Below are positions 39,601-48,466 of a stretch of 63,681 bases of DNA, piece by piece. The notes under the pieces were generated by a model. The model was given only the letters and a program-made list of their open reading frames with translations, searched no databases and had not been told where the DNA came from. Source of the DNA: Bodo saltans (taxonomy: Eukaryota; Euglenozoa; Kinetoplastea; Eubodonida; Bodonidae); contig CYKH01001435.1 of NCBI GenBank assembly GCA_001460835.1, positions 24,485 to 88,165 on the forward strand, in the 5' to 3' direction. A program made the translations under genes and the position numbers. Position 1 is the stretch's first letter. Each line of letters starts with the position of its first letter.

Positions 39601-39740
39601 CTGTTGCGCTTTTCCGCTCTTGCGGTCATCAGCATCAAGATCCCAACACAAGCGGTGGAGAGCTTGGGGCATCACTTTCTTCGAAGCTGTGGGCTAACGA
39701 AAACATCAACGAACACTTAGACAGCCACGTAAGACACTAG
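36642..39740 (+). CDS. Degenerate kinesin motor with coiled coil and SAM domain, interrupted by a duplication
   Basis: The N-terminal ~480 residues keep a kinesin outline without ATPase motifs. G-F-N-V-G-I-L-H-A-G-Q stands where G-x-N-x-T-I-F-A-Y-G-Q-T is expected, with no G-K-T after it. V-D-F-N-E-R-L-S-V replaces D-L-A-G-S-E-R. L-A-E-L-L-K-D-V-I-G-G-N-C-R-G-M-F-I-G matches the alpha-4/L12 region L-x-x-L-L-x-D-S-L-G-G-N. Residues after ~38300 are coiled coil. A SAM domain lies at 39385-39570 (V-V-A-W-L-A-A-L-G-G-L, L-T-E-A-D-L-V-K-M). Such motor-dead kinesins can still bind microtubules or a partner motor. A partial 113-bp copy at 37441-37553, inside a larger repeat, brings in a stop at 37497-37499. 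The frame is the same before and after. Confidence 0.7.
37185..37805 (+). repeat. Nested duplication in the pseudokinesin gene (three partial copies)
   Basis: Copy A 37185-37440 and copy C 37554-37805 are full and differ at about ten sites, including a 3-base indel. Copy B, 37441-37553, is truncated and identical to C over ~111 bases. A to C is 369 bases (in frame); A to B is 256 bases (out of frame). Confidence 0.88.
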
Positions 39741-39968
39741 TGAGAGCAGCTACTAGACCTCCGCACCTATCGTCTAAAGTTTTACTCGATCGAAGCGGAG
39801 CATGAAATGACTCGCAACTTTAACGTAGTTTCTTCTGCGTAACGTTTTGTCGCTCACAACAATGAATGGGGGTTTCCCAGCTTTTTTTTTGTCTGTCTGA
39901 TGGCATCATTGAGTATTTGAAGTGTTTCATGGCGGGGGTTCTTGTTTAGTTGGTGCTTTTTAAGAGAA

Positions 39969-42900
39969 ATGAGCTTAGCGGAAGGCGAGACGTTTGTGTC
40001 GTCGCCGTTGTTGCAGTCAACAGGCGCTAGTCATCACGGGATGCAGCGTTCCCATGACAAATTCAAGAGCGTTTTTGATGCAACTACGGCCGTTGATAGC
40101 ACCCGATCTGTGCGCCGCACTAGTGTGTCATCTGATGCAGCAAGTGTCAACCGCTTCACGTTGCTCTTCGAGCGGCACCTTCACGAAAATTGGTTTGTGA
40201 CGAAGTTCTACTCTCACAATCAGCACAGCGCGGTGGTGGGACTGTTAGTCTTACTCGGTATTGTTGGCATCGCTGGGATTGTTGTGGTGCACCAAGGAAG
40301 ACCACATTATGCTTCCTACAAGATCTCGTTGATTTAGCCGTAGCGCTAAGCCTCTCCAGCATCGTGACGGCTCTCGCCAATATTGCCCTCCAAAAGTACT
40401 ACACCAATCCTCCCCTCCTTAGCAACAAGGAGAGCAACAGTGACGCGACGCGCATTCACGTTGTCGCAAAGGATGACTGGCAGTTTGTGCTCGCCTCGTG
40501 GTGGGAGGTTTCTCTTGTGTTGGGCCACTTGGCTGCTATCTCCTGGAGCGTCACTATGATCCTTGAAAAGGGCGCTTGATCGTTGAAAAGGGCGCTGGGT
40601 GCGTTGGGGCGGAGTTTCTCAACGACACCATTGAACTCAACCGGTGCAAGACGACGTTGCAGTTCGACGGTGTGCTGATTGTGCCGATGATCTTCCATGG
40701 CTTAGTGTACCCAGTCCGGTGGTTCTTGCACATTCCGCTTACCATTGCGCTGTTAGTTGTGCTCTTTGGCATACGTTTTGTTCCTGAAATTCCGCTCAGC
40801 GTGACGGATTCACGGTTTGTCATGACCACAGCGCTCGTATTTAGTATTCCTATCCTTGTGTCCGCTGTCATTCGATACCAACGAGAGCTGGAGCTTCGGC
40901 GGTTGCTGATGACAGAGCTTCAGTTAGAGGCTGCACTTCATCAGCTCAACGTATTATGTGCTCGGCATGAAACTCTGCTCACTCCATGGGTGCCGTTACC
41001 TGCTGACGAGCAAGTGAAACTTCTTCGCACAACGCATCACCACGAAATCCATCTCTGGGGCTTAGGCAAACAGACGTTTGTTGGGGTGATCTACTTTTCT
41101 GGATTTAGCTCATGGGTAGGGACAGCTGGTGCGGCCGATGCAGCCCGTGCGTTGTGCAGATTGGTTGACACATCTGACAAATACTACGAGCTGATTTCAC
41201 CACTTTCAGCGTCGCTGTTGAAGTGCCACGTGGACGGAGACCAGTATCGCTTGGTGGCTGCCGATGCAGGTGATGCTGGATATCTGCTGCTCGTTGCCCA
41301 GTTGACTTGCGACAATTATTGTAACGACGCAGCAGAAGGCAGTGAGTCTCTAGTGGCGCGCGCGGTTGTGGCATGTGGCACTCTCGGCGTTGCGGGAATA
41401 GCTGCCAGTGGAACCCTCACACCTGTAGGACCGGTACTGCACCAACTGGACGCAATGATGCGGCGACATCACACGCGCAGAGCTCAAGGCGGTGCACAAT
41501 CGAAAGTTACGATATCGTTGAAGGCTTTGGAGCTTTTCCCACGTATTGGTTCCGACAATCCAATCCAGTCTCCTCGCACGCATGAGACATCAACCTTTGA
41601 AGAAATCTTTTTCATTTCTGAGGTGTCTCCACACGAACCTTCTGTGGGCACTGAAACGTTGTGTCCGTTAGCAATAGTGCCCAAAGAGAAACACCAACTG
41701 ATCCGAAACTCGCTTGGGACTAGCACAATGGAGGTGCCATTTACGATTAGCATTGATTCCGTTAGCACAGCAGACGTCCCCTCGACCCTGTGGCCGTCCC
41801 CATCACTGCAGGCACTCGAGCACTTCAATGCCACCAAGATGGACCGCGCCCAGAACAGCACGAGTGGTACCACAGCTGCTGGAGATAGTTTTTCTAAGCC
41901 TCTCCTCCTGGCTGGTGGTTTTGATCGCTCGTCTGGCTCAGTGACACTTGTGAGCAACGAGAAATATGATGTTGCCCAGCAGAAGACATCGAGCAGTGAT
42001 TCCAAGACAGACAGTGGGACCACTGGCGCTGCTCAAAGCCGTGATACAGCACTAATGCCAGCGTCGCTTCATGCACTTAGTAGGGGACCAGCGCAGAACG
42101 AATCATCGGTAAGAGCCAGTGCGCCTTCTCACGTCAATCCAAAGGCCACAAATTTCACATCGTCGAGAAATGTCGCATTTTTCGCGCAGAAGTCGTTCGT
42201 CGACGTCACAGTCGAGCGACGCTTCCTCAACTACGCACATCAGCGTACATCCTCACAGGACCTACTGGTCGCCTCCGTCGCGTCCTTCGCCATGGGCCTG
42301 TTCCTTGTGATCATTTGCATTGTCTATGGGACTACCTCGATGGAAGTGCCTGGCCCAATGTCCTGCTCCGTTGCTGCGATGATCTTCGGAGTGCTTCTGA
42401 CAGCAATATCGATCATTTATGTAAGTGAGCTGTTTCAAACAAGTGATGTGGTACTGGTGTCACATGAGTTGTTCTTCTCCTGCTTCTACGCTATGGTTGT
42501 GGGAGCATCGTACACTGGCCAACCGTTTACGTCGCCGCTTGGGGACACTCAGCTGGTGTGGGTGTGTATGCTGCTGTCGATCAACTTTGTACGACCGCGT
42601 GCTCACGGTATTGTCCATCACGTTGCACTGGATACGATGGGAAGCGCCTCCTTCCTTGTCCAAGCGTTTCTGTACCCGCACCACGCACCAATGATGAGAG
42701 CGTTGAATGCAGCGGCAGCGGCGGCGGTTGCGATCGTCTCGCTGTACATTCACTCGCTGCTAGACAGCGAAAATCGAAAGAAGTTCGTTGCGGAAGTATC
42801 ACTGGAAGAGCTTCAATTTAACCAGGTGCTCAAAAGCGGCGAGATCAACCAGTTATTAGTGAACAACAAGGCCAACAACCCTGCTGCAATCTTTGCTGCT

Positions 42901-43617
42901 CGAGCTCAGAGAGCGCGCAAATCGCGCCGCCCACAGCACCATCAGCAGCTAGCGGTAGATTCTCCGCTACTCCTTGCAAATGTCGACCCAAGCACAAGCA
43001 CCACAATCTCATCGCGAGCAATCGATGGCCCGGTCCTCGTTGTGGACTTGAAACAATTGTCTGAGGGTCCAGCCGCCTCTCTGAAAGACCTGAAGCATTC
43101 CGTTACACGAGCAAAGCGTTTAATTGAGGGAGTAGAGGCACTGATACAATCGCAATTCAAAAAATCTATGCGCATTGTCAAAGCCACCCCAACCTCGCTG
43201 CTGATTCTCCCTGGCGCTTCTGTTGTCGGGCAGGACAGCTCTGCTGCAACAGACATGACAATGATTGAGCTTGGGATGGAGATCGTCTGGAAACTCTGTC
43301 CTCAGTACCACATTGTTGGGAGAGCAGTGGTGGACTCGGGCGTGATGATGGGCGTCCTCCTAGGCACGTCGTCGATGTCATTTGAATTCACTGGCCCAGT
43401 GATAGAGCGCGCCAAGTGCCTCGTGGATGCGGCGGTATGGGGAAATGTGCTCGTGTCTCAGAGAGTTCTGCGATATTCTGGTGTGCCAACCGACTGTGTG
43501 GCGTCAGTGCGCACGGCAAGTGGCCTTATGGGAGAGTTTGAAGCGGGCGGTTGGATGCCGTGGCGTGTGGATAGATTTCCATGCGTTGCTCTTAACACGG
43601 CGGTTCGAAAGGAATGA
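39969..43617 (+). CDS. 6TM-C1-6TM-C2 class III cyclase-like membrane protein, catalytic residues lost, frame-broken
   Basis: Three frames join into one gene from ATG 39969. Cassette 1 has about six membrane helices (40220-40890). A helical linker follows (R-E-L-E-L-R-R-L-L). C1 (~41060-41470) has F-V-G-V-I-Y-F-S-G-F-S-S-W where F-x-D-I-x-G-F-T belongs, then V-D-G-D-Q-Y-R-L-V and V-A-C-G-T-L-G-V-A-G. A Ser/Thr-rich linker leads to cassette 2 (42260-42770, about six helices). C2 (43020-43560) has V-V-D-L-K-Q-L, V-V-D-S-G-V-M-M-G-V-L-L-G and F-T-G-P-V-I-E-R-A-K-C-L. This is the topology of animal transmembrane adenylyl cyclases. C1 lacks the first metal Asp. C2 lacks the catalytic Asn and Arg. 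The frame breaks near 40310-40325 and at a 20-bp duplication around 40563-40602. Probably a pseudocyclase; ligand unknown. Confidence 0.65.
40563..40602 (+). repeat. 20-bp tandem duplication in the cyclase-like gene
   Basis: TTGAAAAGGGCGCT occurs at 40563 and again at 40583. The flanking ATCC/ATCG is also repeated with one mismatch. The 20-base period shifts the reading frame and creates the stop at 40577-40579. Confidence 0.8.
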
Positions 43618-44022
43618 GTTGTTGGATTTCGCTTACATGGCGTCTAAATTTATGTTTACCCATACCATTGATTTGTGTGCATATCTCTTGTTGACACTTA
43701 CAACTTCTGTGATCATCATAAGTAACAAGTGTTTCCTGTCGTTGTTTGGTTTGGGAGGAGTCAATCTGTTTGATGTCCCCTTTTTTTTTTTTCCTTCGCG
43801 ACACTCCACCACGTTACCTGCATGTAGAAGCGCATCGTGTTTACCCTCACCTCCCCTCCGCTAAGCTCTTATTAGTGCGTGTCCAAAACTCATCCAAATT
43901 TTAGCCATGTGATTGCAAAACTGCCCTTCTGAACTGAAGACCTGCGATTTTGACAGCGCATCCCAAGCTCCTTTTCCAAAGAAATCCTTAATGGTTGTTG
44001 TGTTGTCTTTTTTTCTCTAGAA
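43618..44022 (+). other. Intergenic region with acceptor abutting the next ATG
   Basis: About 400 bases without a gene. It holds a T11 run at 43781-43791 and, at the end, a pyrimidine tract finishing in CTCTAG at 44020, only two bases before the ATG at 44023. If that AG is used the mRNA leader would be the spliced leader alone plus two bases. Confidence 0.55.
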
Positions 44023-46797
44023 ATGATCAACGCTTTCTGCGGTGTATTCTTGCTGAGTGTTGTCGCCTCAACAGCGTGGCAATTCAACGGACTATTTCAA
44101 GTATCTGATGAAGCAGCCAATTGCACCCGTTGCACCACTGACAATCCACGCACCGCCACCTGTGGGTGCCCGGCATCCTCCTCTGCTACCTTTCTTCGGG
44201 CCTTAACGGACTGTGCGGGAGCGAACACTTTATCGGGAACAGACATTGGACTGTGCTACCTCAATGACAGGACTTACACTGATGGAAGCTACGGCGGAGT
44301 GTTTCAACTGGATGACGCCGTTGTGGGGTCTCTCGGTTGTCGTAGCCCGAACCGTGTTACTGGTGCATGCAACTGTCCGTTTCTTTTCCGTGAAATCGTC
44401 ACAAGAGCAATGGTGGATACTCCAGAGGAACGTGGACGAGTGTTGGGGTCTAGCGTTGTGTTCTGTGTGAACGACACCGCCACGCCTCACATTGCCACCA
44501 GCTCATCGTTTGGCGGTGTCTTTCAGCAACTTGACAGTGGAGTTTGCAGTGTTCTTAACCCGTTCACCAAGAACTGCTCTTGCCCTGCCAATGCTTCCTT
44601 GATGAATAGGTTTCGCGCAATCTCCGATGGCCCTGTTGGCTCGTACATTACTGTTTGTGCTCCCCCCAATGCCCCGCCTCCCGTCCCTCCGTCGGATGCT
44701 GGTAACACATATTTCCTCTACGTGAACACATCGGGCAACGATGCCAGCAATGGAACGTCCCCATTCATGCCGCTCCGGACGATTGCACAAGCATTGGACA
44801 CTGTTGCACTCTCCGGTGCATGCAGGTCTGGGCGTAATGTGACAGTACGTGTCGCTGCAGGTGTCTACCCCCAACCCGTCACGTTGGTGTGGGGTGCCTC
44901 GTCTTGTGGCTCTCGTCCAGACGGCACGTTTGTGACGGTGGAAGCATACCCCGTTGGTGCTCGTGTGGCGGTGAGTGGTGGCATTGACGTCTCGTCACTT
45001 TTTACGAAGATCCCCCAGCACGATAGTGTGGTGCAGTGGTTCCATGCATCCCTCTCCAACGTCATCCCACAGGAATTGTTGTGGCAAATGTGGCGAAAGG
45101 AGGGCGCTGATAAGGAGGAGTACGCTCGCATCTCGCTGGTTGCGCAGCCTACGGAGGCATACGAGTCGCTCCTCTCCACGACCCCACCGATTGCATTTCA
45201 GCTGTCTTCCTCTGCTCAAGCGCCTCCGTACCCAGCAGACCTGTCGTCGTCTTTTGTGGTAATGTACCACAGCTGGACGTCGACCACAAACACACTGGCG
45301 AACTATGATCCACTTACAAAGGTGGTGACTGTGGGAGGGTCGGCACCGGACAACGTGTACAACACTGCCTCTGGCAACCGCTTCCGCTTTGTCAACTTGC
45401 CACCTTCCTTTCTCACTGCTGGAAATGAAACACGTCCAACACAACCGTGGACGTACTACATGAACAAGACAACAAAGGAGGTGTTTTTGGCCACACCTGC
45501 AGGCACAACGTCTCTGCCGGCAATCATTGCGCCACTCCTTCGAACAGTAGTCTCCATCCAGGGCCCTGCTTGTTACAATGTTGTCCTGTCAGGCATCACG
45601 GTTGCCCACACAGACTCTTTCTTAGAGGAGCAGTGCCTCTCAACCGGGTGCTCAGGTCAAAGTGCAACCTTTCTGGCAGGCGCTGGGCTCGAGCTCCAGG
45701 ATCAAATTGGCCAAGCTCTTTTACAGAATATTACCGTCGCGCATGTTGGTGGATATGCACTGTGGGTCCATGGAGCGACAAACAGCATCACGGTTAACCG
45801 TGCCGTGGTGCATGATCTTGGCGCTGGTGGTGTACGCGTTGGGGAGGCAATCTCTGGCACGATCGCAGATCGATCACTGCTGGCGTCAAATGTTCAACTC
45901 GTCAATTCCATCATCTTTGACGGCGGCTACATTGTGGAGGCGGGTGCCGGCGTGCTCCTTCAGCAAGCGGCCAGTTGCACGATCGCACACAACGACATTC
46001 ATGATTTGTTCTACACTGGTGTCTCGATAGGATGGAACTGGGGCTACGCACCTACCTCAAACAACAACATTGTTGTGCAATACAATCTGATGTACAACTT
46101 GGGCCGTGGGGTGTTGAGTGACATGGGCTGCATTTACAACTTGGGCACCTCCCCAGGCACCCTCATGGATCACAACGTCTGTCACGACCTTCAGTCCTTC
46201 GGCTACGGGGGCTGGGGACTGTACTCCGATGAGGGCACGAGCTTGGTGAGCTGGACCAACAACATTGTGTATCGCACGAAGAGTGCCCCATACCACCAGC
46301 ACTACGGGATGAACAACTTGGTGAAGAATAACGTGTTTGCGTTCCCCCAGGTGACATTAGGAGAGTCGGTAGGGGCGTCGAACGGCGATTTTGCAGCCGT
46401 CCGTTCATCCCCAGCGTACTCCGGTCCAGAACACGAAACATCGTTTACCCTTTCCACAAACGTCATCCTCCTTCGCAACACTTCCGCTGCATTGTTCTAC
46501 TCTACGATTGAGGACGCATTTATCAACGTCACGGCGAACAACAATGTTTACTACAACACTGCTGTGGCCACAGCTTCGTTGCAGTTTCCATGTTTTCGAG
46601 GTGCAGCCCCACTCAGATGCCCGTTAGCGGAATGGCAGGGCTTAGGAGAGGATCTGCTCTCCCTTGCGCAGGATCCTTTGTTCCTTGATGCAGACGGTTA
46701 CAACTTCTCGGCTCTCAGCGTCATTTCCCCTGCGTTGCGACTCGGCTTTGCGCCAATTGACACAAGAAACGTAGGGCCAGCACTGCAGGTTAAATGA
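44023..46797 (+). CDS. Secreted right-handed beta-helix protein, bacterial glycosidase-like
   Basis: 924 residues from ATG 44023. A signal peptide (F-C-G-V-F-L-L-S-V-V-A-S-T-A) is followed by three tandem ~65-residue Cys-rich modules. Each has G-x-F-Q and a C-x-C-P end (~20-215). A Pro linker leads to a parallel beta-helix: Y-V-N-T-S-G-N-D-A-S-N-G-T with P-L-R-T-I-A-Q-A-L, the common entry of such enzymes. Later come N-D-I-H-D-L, G-W-N-W-G-Y, L-S-D-M-G-C-I-Y-N-L-G, G-G-W-G-L-Y-S-D-E-G-T and H-Q-H-Y-G. These last motifs are characteristic of bacterial beta-helix proteins of the GH141 type, which act on plant or algal polysaccharides. Inference: horizontally acquired and fused to a eukaryotic-style Cys-rich front; secreted or phagosomal digestion of food polysaccharide. 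Acidic residues in S-D-M-G and S-D-E-G are candidate catalytic groups. Confidence 0.75.
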   Translation: MINAFCGVFLLSVVASTAWQFNGLFQVSDEAANCTRCTTDNPRTATCGCPASSSATFLRALTDCAGANTLSGTDIGLCYLNDRTYTDGSYGGVFQLDDAVVGSLGCRSPNRVTGACNCPFLFREIVTRAMVDTPEERGRVLGSSVVFCVNDTATPHIATSSSFGGVFQQLDSGVCSVLNPFTKNCSCPANASLMNRFRAISDGPVGSYITVCAPPNAPPPVPPSDAGNTYFLYVNTSGNDASNGTSPFMPLRTIAQALDTVALSGACRSGRNVTVRVAAGVYPQPVTLVWGASSCGSRPDGTFVTVEAYPVGARVAVSGGIDVSSLFTKIPQHDSVVQWFHASLSNVIPQELLWQMWRKEGADKEEYARISLVAQPTEAYESLLSTTPPIAFQLSSSAQAPPYPADLSSSFVVMYHSWTSTTNTLANYDPLTKVVTVGGSAPDNVYNTASGNRFRFVNLPPSFLTAGNETRPTQPWTYYMNKTTKEVFLATPAGTTSLPAIIAPLLRTVVSIQGPACYNVVLSGITVAHTDSFLEEQCLSTGCSGQSATFLAGAGLELQDQIGQALLQNITVAHVGGYALWVHGATNSITVNRAVVHDLGAGGVRVGEAISGTIADRSLLASNVQLVNSIIFDGGYIVEAGAGVLLQQAASCTIAHNDIHDLFYTGVSIGWNWGYAPTSNNNIVVQYNLMYNLGRGVLSDMGCIYNLGTSPGTLMDHNVCHDLQSFGYGGWGLYSDEGTSLVSWTNNIVYRTKSAPYHQHYGMNNLVKNNVFAFPQVTLGESVGASNGDFAAVRSSPAYSGPEHETSFTLSTNVILLRNTSAALFYSTIEDAFINVTANNNVYYNTAVATASLQFPCFRGAAPLRCPLAEWQGLGEDLLSLAQDPLFLDADGYNFSALSVISPALRLGFAPIDTRNVGPALQVK

Positions 46798-46950
46798 GCG
46801 TGAGCCACCAACGTGTTATCGGAAGTGAAGTATCGAATTCAATGAATGCTCTGATAGCCACACGCACACTGCAATCGTGAATAATCTTTGCATATTCGTC
46901 TTTCCCGTTCTTTTTTTGCTCTCCTTTCGACAAAGAGATAGTAACGTAAC

Positions 46951-48267
46951 ATGTCCTCCGTCGCAGATTCATCCAGCAGTGGCAATGTGGTGGTGTCGTT
47001 CTTCACGACCACCTGTGCTCAGCACATGCCCGACCAGACCTTCTCTATCCCTGTGACGACCCTCCCTGAAGGTCTTCAGCGCTTGGTCGACAGTGTTCTG
47101 GAGAACGAGTCGATGCCGTTTGACTTTTTAGTGAATGACGAATTCGTTGGCACGTCGCTTGAACGTTTCCTAAGGAAGCGTAAGATCAACATGGAGGAGG
47201 TCGTTGCGATTGAGTACACGCCAGCGATGCAGGCACAACTTCCGTCGTTCTACGGGGTGCTGCTGACCCAGTCGAGTCAGGCACGTGGAGTTCCGCCGTT
47301 AAGTAGCGAAGACGAATGACCACGAATGCTAGTGACACACGCACATACCTCGTTGCTCCTCACGTAACGGTAGCCGTGGTTCGTGTGGCTCCGGCAGTTT
47401 CTTCAGCGGGAGGTAGGGGAACGCGGGTGGTGCTCACCGCGACGCGGGTTCTTCCGGCCTTTCTTTTGCAGGGCACTACGGTTGCACCTCGGAAAGATGA
47501 AGTAGAGGCCTCCTTTCCTGCCGGCGTACCAGCGAACCCTTATAGCGCTACGGCGGCTCAAACCGTTAGGTGTCGCTCAGGCGCATGTTGGCTCTGTTGA
47601 CACAGTCGACATCTCCAAGGACGGGTCGCTTGTTGCGTCAGGCTCGTGGGATACCAGCGTTAAAGTCTTCCAGTGGGAACAGCTGTTGGACGAGTCTGAT
47701 ACAAAGAAGGCGCCGCTTTTGAACTTCAATGATCATGCACGCCCAATCATTAGCACGCGTTTCTCTCCGTCTAGCAAGCAAGTGCTGTACTCCACTGGTC
47801 TCGACGGCAACATTAAGTCTTGGGATGTCAACGAGGGTTCTCTGCTGGCCACCATTGCCGGTGACCACGCGATCCACGGCCTCTCTGCAAAGCCTACCGG
47901 TTCCGATGGAGACTTGCTTCTGGTTGGCTCAACAGACAATCGCATTCGTCTCTACGATACCCGCCAAAAGAGCGTTGTCAAGACGTTTGCTGGACATCGC
48001 CAATGGGTCTACAGTGTCGCTTGGTTGTGGCGTGCGGATGACCCCAACGGCGCTGCTGTCTCCTCCAATATATTTGCTAGCGCCTCCGAAGATGCTACTG
48101 TTCGCATTTGGGACTTGCGTAGCACCAGCAGCGCTCTGATCACGCAGGATGCACTTCACACCGATGGAGTGTTGGACGTATGCTACGTAGGCAACGGCGA
48201 AATTGCGTCAGGCGGCAAAGATAACAAGACAAAGACATTTTCTCTTAAGCAAGGAGGTACTGCTTAA
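46951..48267 (+). CDS. WDR12: WDR12/Ytm1 ribosome-biogenesis WD40 protein, frame-broken
   Basis: ATG 46951 starts an NLE domain: V-V-V-S-F-F-T-T, then I-P-V-T-T-L-P-E-G-L, D-F-L-V-N-D-E-F and V-V-A-I-E-Y-T-P. This front end is diagnostic for Ytm1/WDR12 and Nle1. The second half (from ~47580) gives about five WD40 blades, with S-G-S-W-D, I-K-S-W-D, I-R-L-Y-D, V-R-I-W-D and K-T-K-T-F ends. WDR12 with Bop1 and Pes1 forms the PeBoW complex for 60S maturation, and the NLE domain is pulled by the AAA ATPase Rea1. Between 47317 (TGA) and ~47570 the first blades are not readable in one frame, so there are at least two frame breaks. Length and order are otherwise normal. Nucleolar. Confidence 0.75.
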
Positions 48268-48466
48268 TACCGGGGAAGGGTGTCTGTAAAAGTGTTGTGG
48301 ACGTGATGAGGTAGTTTGATAACTTCTGCGATTAATTGGTGCAGGATGTGATGCGTCGTTACACGATTCGTCTTTTGTGCTTCTATTTCTATCGATATGA
48401 TTGATGCTACTCTTTCAGTTTTTGTTCGCTGTTGTTGTTTTCCTGGAAAGACTACATACTTTGGAA

